Position numbers and translations under genes: made by a program
NCBI RefSeq assembly: GCF_011044155.1
Contig: NZ_CP049056.1
Location: 3,166,001 to 3,230,000, forward strand
Source of the DNA: Pikeienuella piscinae
GTDB taxonomy: Bacteria > Pseudomonadota > Alphaproteobacteria > Rhodobacterales > Rhodobacteraceae
Direction: 5' to 3'
DNA: 64,000 nucleotides
The notes under the pieces: model-generated
What the model was told of the DNA's origin: nothing
What the model saw: the letters and a program-made list of their open reading frames with translations, nothing else
Databases searched by the model: none
Part shown: positions 41,784 through 51,111 of the stretch, in pieces
Layout: every line of letters begins with the position of its first letter
Numbering within the stretch: position 1 is the first letter of the stretch

Positions 41784-42467
41784 GTGAAAGCTGTGGACGC
41801 ACCCGGATCCGACGCGATCGCGCAGGTTCACCAGTCCATTCGGCAGCGCATCATGACGGGCGACCTGCCATCGGGGACGCATCTCGCTGCGGCCGAGATC
41901 GCCGCGGAATTCCGTGTCAGTCGCACGCCTGCGCGCGAGGCGCTGTTGTTGCTGGCCGGCGAAGGCTTCGTCGAGGTCATCCCAAATCGCGGCGCCTATG
42001 TTCGCAACTGGTCGCGCGAGGACATAGAGGAGGTGTTCGAATTGCGCGCCCTTCTCGAACCGCATGCAGCCTGGCGCGCGGCGTCGAGGGCCACGGCGGA
42101 GGATATCGCCGAGTTGGAGAAGCTGGCGGACGAGATGGAGGAAGCCTCGCGCAGCCGCGCGGCGGCGGACCGCGATCGACTCGCATTCCTGAACGACCGT
42201 TTCCATCGACAAATTGTCAGCATGGCCGGGGGCGTGCGGCTCGAACGGTTCATCAACGCCACTTATGAGCTGGTGTTGCAAGCCTGGACATTCGGATCGT
42301 TCTCGGAAAGGGACATGGTCCGCAGCATGATGCACCACCGCGACCTTATCGCCGCTTTTCGCACTGGCGATGCGGCGCTGGCGCGCTCGGTGATGAAGAA
42401 CCATATCTTGACCGCGCGCCGAAGGTATGTGGACAATCCTGCTTCCTCGGATACGGGTAAGGCTTAG
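41784..42467 (+). CDS. GntR-family regulator, FadR/FCD subfamily
   Basis: About 227 residues from GTG 41784, chosen for the GGGAG just upstream; a TTG at 41712 would add 24 residues without similarity. Winged HTH: QVHQSIRQRIMTGDLPSGTHLAAAEIAAEFRVSRTPAREALLLLAGEGFV; the FCD effector domain follows (DIEEVFELRALLEPHAAWRAA, RFHRQIVSMAGG, HHRDLIAAFRTGD). It is divergent from the acyl-CoA operon and is its likely regulator. The gap 41462-41783 contains the promoters of both but no box I can define. Confidence 0.88.
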   Translation: MKAVDAPGSDAIAQVHQSIRQRIMTGDLPSGTHLAAAEIAAEFRVSRTPAREALLLLAGEGFVEVIPNRGAYVRNWSREDIEEVFELRALLEPHAAWRAASRATAEDIAELEKLADEMEEASRSRAAADRDRLAFLNDRFHRQIVSMAGGVRLERFINATYELVLQAWTFGSFSERDMVRSMMHHRDLIAAFRTGDAALARSVMKNHILTARRRYVDNPASSDTGKA

Positions 42468-42591
42468 GCTGGTGAACCTCAAACTCCGATAATGTCCGCT
42501 CCTGCACGCCCGTTCGCAATCCGTCGCCTGGCGCGGCCCCTGTCAGAGGAAAAGGTGTGAGAGCAGGTCGGCCAGGGGGAAGCCGCCTCAC

Positions 42592-42738
42592 ATGACCAAA
42601 CGCAGTCCCTTCCGCTACTTCAAGACCAACCCGTCCGTCATCCGTCTGGCGATGGTGATGTATGTCCGGTACTCGTGGTCGTTGCGGAGCGTTGGATACC
42701 TGCTGCTTGAGCGTGGCGTCTATGTAATTCACGAGACC
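42592..42738 (+). pseudogene. IS6-family transposase N-terminal remnant
   Basis: 49 codons read MTKRSPFRYFKTNPSVIRLAMVMYVRYSWSLRSVGYLLLERG, close to the start of IS6/IS26-type transposases (FRYF...VI...VRYPLSLRDVEDLLAERG). After the HET triplet the similarity stops at the junction with the sugar-acid operon. Catalytic DDE residues are all missing. Confidence 0.75.
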
Positions 42739-42739
42739 A

Positions 42740-42867
42740 CCCTCAAGAACCTCGCGCGCGCCGCGCTGGCCGTTGGGGCGGTTGGCGCGGCCCGTCGGCG
42801 ATGTCGCGGGTCTCATCTGGACGGTTGCGATCCGGTCGTCTTCAGGGTGCAGGGAAACCGGGCGCAT
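42740..42867 (-). pseudogene. Possible N-terminal stub of a UxaA/altronate dehydratase-like gene
   Basis: On the minus strand an ATG at 42867 begins MRPVSLHPEDDRIATVQMRP, which resembles the start of SAF-domain altronate/galactarate dehydratase-family proteins (LHPxDNVAVA). The resemblance is short and the gene is cut by the IS6 remnant. It lies 55 bp after the RuBisCO-like gene in the same direction, so it may be the broken third gene of that operon. Low certainty. Confidence 0.35.
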
Positions 42868-42922
42868 GCGGTTCGGTTCAGATAGGCGACCGCGGCCGTT
42901 GCCGCCCCGCTTTGCAGACGCT

Positions 42923-44170
42923 CTATGGTGCTTTGAAATGGGCGATGGCCGCCGCCAGTTCGGCGTGATCCCTGGAAAAGTCCGACACCGGCCTGCGTGC
43001 GCGCGCCGCCTGCGCGGCCTGGCGCAAAGCGGCGATTCCGGCGGTCGGCCCCTTCGGGTGGCTCATTATGCCGCCGCCTGCGCAAAATAGAAAATCTTGA
43101 TTTCCCAATGCGTTAATCGTCGGGCCGACCTGCCATGCCGTCTGACCTGACGAAATGACAGGCAGCGCCGGACGCCTGGTTCCGGCGATCGGGGCCTGAA
43201 CCGATTTCGCCGCTTCGATCACTACCTCGTCGGTTTCAGTAAACTTGTTGGAGATGCCGTTGACGTGGATATGGTCGGTTCCGGCCAGGCGCCAGATCTT
43301 CTGGAGGACCGGAAGCGCGATGCCGATGTCAGGTGAGCGTGAAAACAGGCCCCAGCCATTTCGATGGCCGTGGATCGGCAGCGAAGTCCGTTCACGAAGG
43401 AACTGCAAGCCGGAAACGCCGATCCAGTTGAGGGAAACCATGGCGCAGGTTGCGCCTAGCTTTTCCAGCATGTCCGCATGTCGGGCCATCGCATCAATCC
43501 CGTCAGTGATGTTGAAGGCGTACATGACCTTGCGGCCGGACATATCGGCATGGCGGTTCAGAACGGCCATGACGGCGTTGGCGCGTTCCGGTAGCGGATT
43601 GTCCGGGCCATTTGACTGAAGTTCATCGTCCTTGATGAAATCAATCCCGGCCGCCGCCAGTTCATCCACCAGCCCGGCGGTTTCATCGATGGTCAGCCCG
43701 ATGCTCGGCTTGATGATGGTCCCGATCATTGCATCCCGCGAAACGCCCAGCAGCTCTCGGGTGCCTTCAGCGCCAAAGGCCGGGCCGGGATGTGCGGCGG
43801 CGAAGCTTTCCGGAATGTCGAGGCCGACCAGCCGCATCGCCGAGAATTCCGCCAGCTCGAACAGGTTTCCAGCGATGGTCGCGAGAAGATTGGGCAGCGA
43901 CGGGCCGATGTTGGTCACGGGCCAACTGATCGTGACGACGCCACGGTCGAATGTCTTTCCTTTGAGTCGACAGGGTAGGGAAGGTCGCCCCGATTGCCCG
44001 GTCGGGATGATCTCTTCAACCCGCGCCGCGGCTCTGTCTCGCAGCGCGTCGGTCTCGGCGGCGAGACGAACGAAAGTTCCGGTCGATTGCTCGCCAACCA
44101 ATACGGCGGCTGCGTGGTCCAACCCGACCGGCGTTTCGATATCGTAGGTTGCTGAAAATCTCTCGCTCAC
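42923..44170 (-). CDS. RuBisCO-like protein (RLP)
   Basis: 415 residues from a GTG at 44170 that overlaps the kinase stop (GTGA). RuBisCO large-subunit fold: ATYDIET start, GTIIKPSIGLT with Lys154 (the RuBisCO Lys175 position) but Ser156 in place of the second Lys, and the carbamate-lysine motif FIKDDE (Lys180, Asp182, Glu183). GTDHIHVNGISNKFTETDEVV replaces the loop that carries Lys334 in true RuBisCO. It therefore cannot fix CO2 but should enolise or decarboxylate a sugar-acid phosphate. RLP plus DUF1537 kinase pairs are known from D-apionate-type pathways (3-oxo-isoapionate 4-phosphate), a likely but unproven role. Confidence 0.88.
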   Translation of the reverse strand: MSERFSATYDIETPVGLDHAAAVLVGEQSTGTFVRLAAETDALRDRAAARVEEIIPTGQSGRPSLPCRLKGKTFDRGVVTISWPVTNIGPSLPNLLATIAGNLFELAEFSAMRLVGLDIPESFAAAHPGPAFGAEGTRELLGVSRDAMIGTIIKPSIGLTIDETAGLVDELAAAGIDFIKDDELQSNGPDNPLPERANAVMAVLNRHADMSGRKVMYAFNITDGIDAMARHADMLEKLGATCAMVSLNWIGVSGLQFLRERTSLPIHGHRNGWGLFSRSPDIGIALPVLQKIWRLAGTDHIHVNGISNKFTETDEVVIEAAKSVQAPIAGTRRPALPVISSGQTAWQVGPTINALGNQDFLFCAGGGIMSHPKGPTAGIAALRQAAQAARARRPVSDFSRDHAELAAAIAHFKAP

Positions 44171-45528
44171 GATCTCGCGCCTCCGCCATCCCGAATCCAA
44201 CCAAAGAAATCCGCCGATCCCATCTGACCGCCTTTCAGGGCGATCTCCAATCCGTCCATCGGGCCGTCGGCCTTGGCCGTGCAAATCGAGGCCCCTGGAA
44301 TCGTCGGCGCGGCGGCCTCCAGCGCGAAGATCCCGAGCGTTTCGCACACGCGGCCCGAAGTATCGCCGCCGGAGACCGCGACCCGGGTCAGGTTTTCGTC
44401 GAAGATCAGTGTTCTCAAGACCCGGCCTAACGCACGACCTATCAGGTCGTTTGACCTGCTCGTGTCCACGCCGGCGGTTGCGCGAACCTCTTCCAGGATC
44501 GGATCGTCCGGCCCTTCGGCGGTGCAAATCAAAGGAGGCAGGCCGGCCCTCAACGCATCTTTGGCGGCGGCCGTCGCGGAGCGTTCCGCCATTTCAGCCT
44601 GCGCGTCTTCCCGGCACAGATCGACCGCGTTCAACCGGATTACGGCAAAGCCGTTGTCACGCGCCCAGGCGATTTGCTCCGCACTGGTCGGCGAAACCGA
44701 CCCGGACACGATCGCTAACCTGTCTTTCTTGCCCAGGCTCCCGGGCGGGTCCGCCGCTTCCAGCAGGCCGGTTTCCTGAAAATGACGGATCAGCGCATAC
44801 TCCACCCCCTGCGACCCCACGACGAACCGGCTGGCCTGTCTTCTCTCCCACAAGAGATCGCCCACTAGCGCCTCATGGGCGGACGACATCATGTCGACGG
44901 TCCAGATCTTCGATGCGCTGGCGATCAGTTCAGCGGCGCGATTTCCCTCCAGGGCTTCGATGTCGACGCAACCCGTTGGTATCCGGGTCTGGGCGGAGAG
45001 GTGGAACGCCACATCGGCTTCGGTCATCGGCGTGACAGGGTGCCGACGCATGACCGGATGCCGGTCCAGCCGGTGGATCCGTTCTCCAGCGGCGGCGAAC
45101 AGGCTTCCAAAGGCTTGATATCTTCGCAATTTAGGGGCCGCAGTGACGACGGGCACAGGGTGTTCGCCAAATCGTCGCCGGCCAAGTTCGATGGCCTTGC
45201 CGATCGAGCCTACATGTGGAGAGGAATCCAGCGTCGAGCAGATCTTGTAGTGGATCAGTGCAGCGGCGGTGCTGTCCAGAAGCGCGTATAGAGCCGGCAG
45301 TTCTTGGTGCATCCACTGCGGAGACCGTGATCGCGCCATGCTTGCGATGCCGATCCCAGCGCGCGCGCCGTACGCGGCCAGTTGGTCTGGCGTCGGTGGA
45401 GCGAGAAACAGGATCGATGGCAACCCGGCGAAGGTCAGCACCTCCATCACGGCGGCCGCCCCGGTGAAATCGTCGCCCAGCCAGGCGACAAGCGGTCTGT
45501 CAGATTGTCCGGCCCAACGAGAAATCAT
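44167..45528 (-). CDS. DUF1537 four-carbon acid sugar kinase family protein
   Basis: 453 residues. N-terminal WLGDDFTGAAAVMEVL is the substrate-domain signature, and the C-terminal nucleotide-binding domain has VAVSGGDTSGRVCETLG and KADGPMDGLEIALKGGQMGSADFF. Members phosphorylate 3-oxo-sugar acids (tetronates, isoapionate). Coupled by overlap to the RLP gene, suggesting that the kinase product is the RLP substrate. Divergent GntR-family gene 132 bp away. Confidence 0.9.
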   Translation of the reverse strand: MISRWAGQSDRPLVAWLGDDFTGAAAVMEVLTFAGLPSILFLAPPTPDQLAAYGARAGIGIASMARSRSPQWMHQELPALYALLDSTAAALIHYKICSTLDSSPHVGSIGKAIELGRRRFGEHPVPVVTAAPKLRRYQAFGSLFAAAGERIHRLDRHPVMRRHPVTPMTEADVAFHLSAQTRIPTGCVDIEALEGNRAAELIASASKIWTVDMMSSAHEALVGDLLWERRQASRFVVGSQGVEYALIRHFQETGLLEAADPPGSLGKKDRLAIVSGSVSPTSAEQIAWARDNGFAVIRLNAVDLCREDAQAEMAERSATAAAKDALRAGLPPLICTAEGPDDPILEEVRATAGVDTSRSNDLIGRALGRVLRTLIFDENLTRVAVSGGDTSGRVCETLGIFALEAAAPTIPGASICTAKADGPMDGLEIALKGGQMGSADFFGWIRDGGGARS

Positions 45529-45536
45529 CGCATATA

Positions 45537-45564
45537 TTATCTCATCATACCAGTTATGGGATAA
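45537..45564. promoter_or_regulatory. Inverted repeat between the kinase gene and its divergent GntR regulator
   Basis: TTATCTCAT (45537-45545) and ATGGGATAA (45556-45564) are inverted with 8 of 9 matches and a 10-bp centre containing CATACCAG. It starts 9 bp upstream of the kinase ATG on the other strand. Location and AT-rich symmetry suit an operator for the FCD-type regulator encoded to the right. Confidence 0.45.
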
Positions 45565-45660
45565 GTGCCTTCTGGTAAACCGTCAACGCACTACAAAGCC
45601 ATGTGGATACGACGGAGCGCTGTCAGGACGAGGTGGTCCGAAACGTTGAAAAGGGAGCGG

Positions 45661-46404
45661 ATGCAAGGCGGGAAAACTGAACAGGGCGAGAACAATATCC
45701 TCCGGTTGAAGCTGTCCGAACAAGTTCTCGAGCGGCTTCGGGAAATGATCGCCAGCGGCGAGCTCAGTCCCGGGGATCATATGCCGTCGGAGCGCGCTTT
45801 GATGGAGCGTTTCGGCGTCGGACGTCCGGCCGTGCGCGAGGCGCTGCAGGCGCTACACACCCAGGGTCTGATCACGATCAGTCATGGCGAGCGAAGCCGC
45901 GTCAACGAACTCTCCGCTGAAACGGTGCTGGTCCAGAGCGATAACGTCGCCCGCTTGTTGCTGGAGGCTGCCCCAGCGAATCTGGAGCACCTCAAAGAGG
46001 CTCGGAAGATGTTCGAGTTAGGGGTCGTGCGAGCGGTCGCCAATATGGCGACGCAACGGGATGTCGAAAACCTCAGGGCGCTTCACACCGCGCAGGTGCG
46101 GCATTTTTCAGATCACACCGCCATCCGGCTCTTCATCGAAGCAGATATGGATTTTCATAAGGGCATTGCCGATATCCTGGGCAACCCTGTGATCAGCGCC
46201 GCCTCTAATGCAATGCTGAGGTGGTTGTGCGAATACCACATTTCTTTGTTGCACTGGTCTGACAAAGAAGACGTAACATTGGCGGAACATAAGCAGATAA
46301 TCGACCGGATCGAGTCCAATGACGCGGATGGCGCAGCCGAGGCGATGCAAAAGCATCTGGACCGGTCTCAGGATCTATATTCTTCGCGCTCGGCAAGCGA
46401 ATGA
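45661..46404 (+). CDS. GntR-family regulator, FCD subfamily
   Basis: 247 residues from ATG 45661 with AGGGAG upstream. HTH: LSEQVLERLREMIASGELSPGDHMPSERALMERFGVGRPAVREALQAL; FCD domain: HLKEARKMFELGVVRAVANMATQ, DMDFHKGIADILGNPV and LAEHKQIIDRIESNDADGAAEAM, with the His/Asp metal or ligand positions. NanR-like architecture. It is divergent from the RLP-kinase operon and presumably responds to a sugar acid. Confidence 0.9.
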   Translation: MQGGKTEQGENNILRLKLSEQVLERLREMIASGELSPGDHMPSERALMERFGVGRPAVREALQALHTQGLITISHGERSRVNELSAETVLVQSDNVARLLLEAAPANLEHLKEARKMFELGVVRAVANMATQRDVENLRALHTAQVRHFSDHTAIRLFIEADMDFHKGIADILGNPVISAASNAMLRWLCEYHISLLHWSDKEDVTLAEHKQIIDRIESNDADGAAEAMQKHLDRSQDLYSSRSASE

Positions 46405-46710
46405 ATTCGAAGCGCCCGATATCGTCGTCGGCGCCTTCTCATGGGTTGTTGGTCTGCCCTGAGCGGCCGGCCTGATGGTCGCCGCAATCATTTGTCAACC
46501 GGGCGCCTTCACGCCGACAATCAAGGAAGAATCCGTCCAGTGCGACGATACGAGATTTGCCCGCCACCTGAAATTCACCGTCGAAGACGAGGCGCGATTG
46601 ACCTGCGATCTGCGACTTGTCGCAACAGATAATGGTGAGGTTCAGGCCGGCTTGACCATGAAAACGCCGGGCCGCCGCTTCGCGACGAACCGGGACGGGT
46701 TTCCACTACT
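46405..46710. other. Stretch without a recognised gene before IS66 debris
   Basis: About 300 bp. Short frames only; one plus-strand reading from 46475 (MVAAIICQPGAFTPTIKEES) has no family I know. Probably flank and left part of the IS66 remnant. Confidence 0.3.
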
Positions 46711-47024
46711 GCCCCTTCGGTCTCTGGCCGGGGCTGAACCGGTTCCTCGAAGACGGTCGGCTCGAACTGGACACCAACCCCGTCGATAACCAAATCCGCC
46801 GGATTGCACTTGTGCGCAAGAATACGCTCTTCGCCGGGCGCAAGGCCGGCGCCGAAAACTGGGGTATGCTCGCTTCGCTGATCGCCACCAGAAAGATGAG
46901 CGACGTGAACCCGGTCGCCTATATCGAGGAAACCCTGCGGGCGATCCTCGACGGTCACACGAGAAGCCGGATCGAGGAACTCATGCCTTGGCAGTTCAGC
47001 ACCGCGTCAGGCATCGCCGCTTAG
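46711..47024 (+). pseudogene. IS66-family transposase (TnpC) C-terminal remnant
   Basis: One frame reads GLNRFLEDGRLELDTNPVDNQIRRIALVRKNTLFAGRKAGAENWGMLASLI and ends KMSDVNPVAYIEETLRAILDGHTRSRIEELMPWQF, the standard end of IS66-type DDE transposases with the final catalytic Glu region nearby. About 100 residues remain of roughly 500. No start or partner genes tnpA/tnpB are present. Confidence 0.8.
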
Positions 47025-47616
47025 GCCACCAGCGAAGCGCTGGCGGACGGGCTAACGCTGGTCGAGTTTTATCGGGTGGCGCGTCAGGTGTTCTTGAGTG
47101 TGGCGATTGGCGGCGGGATGATGACCAATTTCACCGAGCATCAAGAGATGCCGTCCCGTTCCGGAGTCTTGCGGCGGAGTCATCCACGGCAATACGGCCA
47201 TCGTTCATGCGAGCGATGACCGCCTCGCTAAGGAAACGCTTGAGACCTTGCAACAGATCTTTCAGAGCGCCGAGGCGCTGCATGTGACGGGGCGTACCGG
47301 TTCCTGCGTCGGCGCACTTGCTGGCGCAGCGGATCTTCGGTCGTTTGCCTTCGCTAGACCTGCGAGGCGCGCGTCCCATCTGACAACGACGCGTCGACGC
47401 TCTCTGGCGCGATGATCTTGTCCAACAATGGCGGCAAGGCCTTGCCCGGCCGGCAAGGGGTCGAGTTGGTCCCCCGGATTTTCCGCGGAACCTGATCGAC
47501 AGACGTAAGAGGAATGTCTCATACCCGCGCCGCCGAGACCTCGTTCACCTTAGCAGCGATCGCCACCCTCGTCGGGCGATGTTGAGCCGGCTTCTCAAAC
47601 ACGCTCTAGGAAATGA
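47025..47616. other. Intergenic stretch downstream of the adaptor gene, no recognised gene
   Basis: Nearly 600 bp. A plus-strand reading LTLVEFYRVARQVFLSVAIGGGMM (47052 onward) and a minus-strand reading LLQGLKRFLSEAVIARMNDGRIAVDD look like gene fragments but match nothing I can name. Likely further debris at the border of the adhesin locus. Confidence 0.3.
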
Positions 47617-48984
47617 TCATCGTTCCCGCATCGCCGTGTCGAAGCTTCGCGTGACGGGCGACATCAGGTAGGCGAGCAGGGTCTTCTCTCCGGAAACGAT
47701 GTCCGCGATCACCGTCATTCCGGGAGAAACCGGCTTGTTTTCGTCGCCGCCTACGAAGGCGGATTCGAGGTCGATCTGCGCCTTGTAGTAGGGGTTCCCA
47801 TCGTCATCGGTGAAGGTTGAAGGGGAGATCTGCGCCACCTTGCCCTTGATGGCGCCGTGCCGCGCGTAATCATAAGTCATGACCTTGATATTCGCCGACT
47901 GTCCCGCATGCACGAAGCCGACATCGCTGGGAGAGATGCGCGCCTCGACATAGGGCTGCGCGCCTTCGGGAACGATGTTCATCAGCGTGGCGCCGGGCGC
48001 GATCACGCCGCCAATGGTCTTTACCTGAAGGTCCAGAACGCGGCCGGAAACCGGCGCTATGACCGCGAGGCGCTCGACCCGGTCCATCGCCCGGTCGATG
48101 GCCAGCTGAAGTTCGGCGGCCTCGTTGGTGAGGCTGCTGATCTCAATCGCGATGTCCGACTGGAACCCGGCGTTTAGCTCCGTGATTCTCGTCGTCGCTT
48201 CGCGGATGCGCTCCTGGATGCGCATCGCATCCATGTCGAGCGCGGAACGCTCGCCCGTCAGGCGGGAGAGATCGCGTTCGTCGTCAATCAGCTGCAGGCG
48301 AGAGAACAATCCCTTCTCCACCAGCTTCCGCCGTGCTTCGATCCGTACCTTGGTCAGCGCGATCTGCTCCTCGAGCGCGTTCGCGCCGCCGAGCAGCGTC
48401 GCGAGCTCGGCCTTGCGCTCCCTCACCTGCTGGGCGAGCACGCTGGACTGGCTTTCGATGCTGTCGCGCTTGGCGGCGAGCGCGCGGCTCTCCACTCTTG
48501 CGATCTCCTGATAGGCGTTGTCGACGTCGCCGACCTGAGGCGCCCGTCCTTCGAGCGTATCGGTGAGCAGGCCGATCCTGATCCTCAGCGCTGTGCGGCG
48601 CGTGCGGAGTTGGGCGAGCTCCGGCGCGGCGATATCGGGCGCCATTTCGACGAGCAGATCGCCTTTCGCGACCTTGTCGCCCTCGTGAACAAGGACATTC
48701 GCGACGATGCCTCCTTCAAGGTGCTGAACCTGTTGAACCGCGCCGGAGGGCACGACCTCGCCGGAACTCACGGAGATTTCGGCGACGGGCATGACCGACG
48801 ACCACGCGACTGCGCCGGCGAGGACCGCCGACAGAAGGAAGATCGACCCGATCGCCCATTTGTTCGCGCCCTTTCGGTCGAAGAGCTGACTGGTGGTCAG
48901 CGCGGCCGTGTAGGAGGGGGCCGAAGCGCGCAATGACGAAGCGCGAAGCGCGCTGGAGCCGCGATTGGTGATCTCGTTGGTCAT
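47617..48984 (-). CDS. Type I secretion membrane-fusion protein, HlyD family
   Basis: 455 residues. One N-terminal membrane anchor at ~42-62 (WAIGSIFLLSAVLAGAVAW), lipoyl half-motif VVPSGAVQQVQHLEGGIVANVLVHEGDKVAKGDLLVEM, a long coiled-coil region (~115-300), the second lipoyl part VIAPVSGRVLDLQVKTIGGVIAPGATLMNIVP, and a beta-barrel end. It bridges the inner-membrane ABC exporter to a TolC-like outer-membrane channel, not present in the window. Start overlaps the first ABC gene (ATGA). Cargo is almost certainly the repeat adhesin encoded at 53931. Confidence 0.92.
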   Translation of the reverse strand: MTNEITNRGSSALRASSLRASAPSYTAALTTSQLFDRKGANKWAIGSIFLLSAVLAGAVAWSSVMPVAEISVSSGEVVPSGAVQQVQHLEGGIVANVLVHEGDKVAKGDLLVEMAPDIAAPELAQLRTRRTALRIRIGLLTDTLEGRAPQVGDVDNAYQEIARVESRALAAKRDSIESQSSVLAQQVRERKAELATLLGGANALEEQIALTKVRIEARRKLVEKGLFSRLQLIDDERDLSRLTGERSALDMDAMRIQERIREATTRITELNAGFQSDIAIEISSLTNEAAELQLAIDRAMDRVERLAVIAPVSGRVLDLQVKTIGGVIAPGATLMNIVPEGAQPYVEARISPSDVGFVHAGQSANIKVMTYDYARHGAIKGKVAQISPSTFTDDDGNPYYKAQIDLESAFVGGDENKPVSPGMTVIADIVSGEKTLLAYLMSPVTRSFDTAMRER

Positions 48985-51107
48985 TGGTTAACCGCCTGTT
49001 TCTTCTGTGTGAGTTCGAACGGCGCGCAATCTCGAACGAGTGAACCCTGGTTGAGCACCAACACGCGGTCCGCCGCGGCGATGAACTCGGGTTCATGAGT
49101 GACGAGGATGATAGTGCTCACGCCGCGGAGCCGCTCCATCTCGGAAAGCAGCGTTCTGCGCGCGGTGACGCTGGAAGCGTCCGGTTCGTCCAGGAGGATC
49201 AGGCTCGGGTCGGCCAGTATCACCCGCGCCAGTGCGAGGCCCCGGACAAACCCTCCGGCGGCGTCGAGTTTCGACATTTCCGTCCGCAGCCCTTCGGGCA
49301 GGGATTCGATCATCTGCGTGAGGTTGAGACGCTCGCAGACCTTGCCGAGATCGCCGCGCAGGCGCTCCTCGACGCCAATGCCCAGGAATTCGCCGATCGT
49401 GACCGGCAGCACACCATGATCGCGCGGCAGATAGCCGAGGGACTGCCGCAGAACGCTGGGGGAGACCTGACGCGGGTTCACGCCGTCGATCGTCACCGCG
49501 CCGAACTGCGGCTCCAGCACGCCGGCGATCAGGTCCAGCAGCGTCGACTTTCCGGCGCCGCTATGCCCGGTGACGACAACGATCTCGCCCGGCGCGATCT
49601 CGAAGCTGACATTGCGGATCGCGGCGGCCTGGCCTCGCTGGTGACTCATCATCACGGAGGAGAACGCCACGCGGCCGGACATGTCCCGCGCACGGTCGCC
49701 GAACCTGTTGGCGGGTTTCGCGGGCAGGTCGGCCCCGAGGACTTCGTCGCTGGCCGCGAGCGCGCCGCGCACCTCGGCCCAGCGGAGCCGGGCCTGAAGG
49801 AGAATGGCCAGCGGCGCGGTCATCCGCCAGACCAGCGCGACACAGGCGATAAGCGCGCCGACGGAGATATAGCCCAGGATCGCCGCGACAGCGCCGGCGC
49901 AAAGCGTGGAGAGAACGGCGAGCGAAACAAGGCTCCCGCTCGCGATCCTTACAGCCATCTGCGAGCGTCGCGCCGCCATCTCCGCCTGCGCCATCCGCGC
50001 GGAGGCGTCGCTGAAACGCTTCAACCAGAACGCGCTCTCGCCCTGTTGCTTGATCGTGCGCAGGCGCGTGGCGATTTCGTTGCAGGTCGCGCCGTAATCC
50101 TCGGCCAGGCGCATGAACCGCTTCGCGCGTCTCAAGGCGCGCCCCATGCCATAAATCAGGAAAGCGACGCCGAGCAGCAGGACGGTAAGCGGAGCAACGA
50201 CCACCCAGCCGGCGAGCAACAGAAACGTGACGAGGTAGATGACCGAGAAGGGGGCCTCGATGCAGGCGATTCCGACCGGTCCGATCACGAACGATCGCAA
50301 AAGATCGAGATCCCTCAGCCGTTTGAGGCCGAGGCGGTTGCTCATGCCCGAAGTGCGCAGCGCCGGCGTCCGGAGCAGGCGGGCGAAGAGCATGGCCGTC
50401 GACTTGAGATCGATGCGAGCGGAGGCCCGCGCCAGCATCGAACTCCTCAGCACGCGGATCGAGAGGTCGGCGACGATCGCCATCCCCAGTCCTCCGGTCA
50501 GAATTAGGAGCATCGACATGTTCTCGGTCGACAGCACCTGATCGTAGACCGCCAGCGTGAAGAGCGGCAGCGCGAGGCCGAGCAGGTTCGAGGCCAGCGT
50601 CAACAGCACGATCGGCGCAAGCATGTTGCGCGCGCCCTCTCGCGCGAGCTTCACCCAGGATTCGCGCTCGGGCCGGACGCGCGCGAGCCCCGTGTCGAAC
50701 GCTTCACTGAGAAGAAGCGCTGAGCCGCGCTCGTTCGGCGGCGGCGGCTCGTCGGCGAACCCGGTGTCCGGGTGGAGGCACAGAAGATCGCCTTGCGGGC
50801 TGGGCGCGAAGATCAGGAGCGATCCGTCCTTCCGTTCGAACGCGAAGAGCGCGGATTCGAGCATCAGGTCGCTCAACCTGCCCTTGACCATGCGTGGCGT
50901 CAGCGACAGCGTTAGCGCGAGCTGGCCGAGGCGCTCCATGTCGAAATCGCCATCCGTCGCGTTGATACTCGCGATGTCCATGCCGGTGATGTCCGCGCCG
51001 GCCAGGTGCATCAGGAGACGCACGCCATGCAGCCGCGCGCCGGGGAGCAGGGCGCCCGACAGGCTGGAATTCGATTTGCTGATGAGTGTGAGGTTCCGGG
51101 TTTCCAT
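48981..51107 (-). CDS. Type I secretion ABC exporter, permease-ATPase subunit 1
   Basis: 708 residues from ATG 51107. The N-terminal ~150 residues look like a C39-peptidase-like domain without the catalytic Cys (HLAGADITGMDIASINATDGDFD), as in LapB-type adhesin exporters. A six-helix membrane domain follows (~170-440). The ATPase has Walker A VTGHSGAGKSTLLD near 515-525, Walker B LILLDEPDASS and H-loop VTHEPEF, but the signature reads DAAGGFVRGLALAR, only partly like LSGGQ. 4 bp separate it from subunit 2, suggesting a heterodimer. Confidence 0.88.
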   Translation of the reverse strand: METRNLTLISKSNSSLSGALLPGARLHGVRLLMHLAGADITGMDIASINATDGDFDMERLGQLALTLSLTPRMVKGRLSDLMLESALFAFERKDGSLLIFAPSPQGDLLCLHPDTGFADEPPPPNERGSALLLSEAFDTGLARVRPERESWVKLAREGARNMLAPIVLLTLASNLLGLALPLFTLAVYDQVLSTENMSMLLILTGGLGMAIVADLSIRVLRSSMLARASARIDLKSTAMLFARLLRTPALRTSGMSNRLGLKRLRDLDLLRSFVIGPVGIACIEAPFSVIYLVTFLLLAGWVVVAPLTVLLLGVAFLIYGMGRALRRAKRFMRLAEDYGATCNEIATRLRTIKQQGESAFWLKRFSDASARMAQAEMAARRSQMAVRIASGSLVSLAVLSTLCAGAVAAILGYISVGALIACVALVWRMTAPLAILLQARLRWAEVRGALAASDEVLGADLPAKPANRFGDRARDMSGRVAFSSVMMSHQRGQAAAIRNVSFEIAPGEIVVVTGHSGAGKSTLLDLIAGVLEPQFGAVTIDGVNPRQVSPSVLRQSLGYLPRDHGVLPVTIGEFLGIGVEERLRGDLGKVCERLNLTQMIESLPEGLRTEMSKLDAAGGFVRGLALARVILADPSLILLDEPDASSVTARRTLLSEMERLRGVSTIILVTHEPEFIAAADRVLVLNQGSLVRDCAPFELTQKKQAVNQ

Positions 51108-51111
51108 CGTC

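Noticed and set aside
42923-44170. True RuBisCO large subunit
   Set aside because: The second active-site Lys is Ser156 and the loop 6 Lys is not in place; it also lies in a kinase operon without a small subunit or phosphoribulokinase.
49095-50507. 470-codon plus-strand frame opposite exporter subunit 1
   Set aside because: Shadow composition without domains; exporter motifs are on the minus strand.
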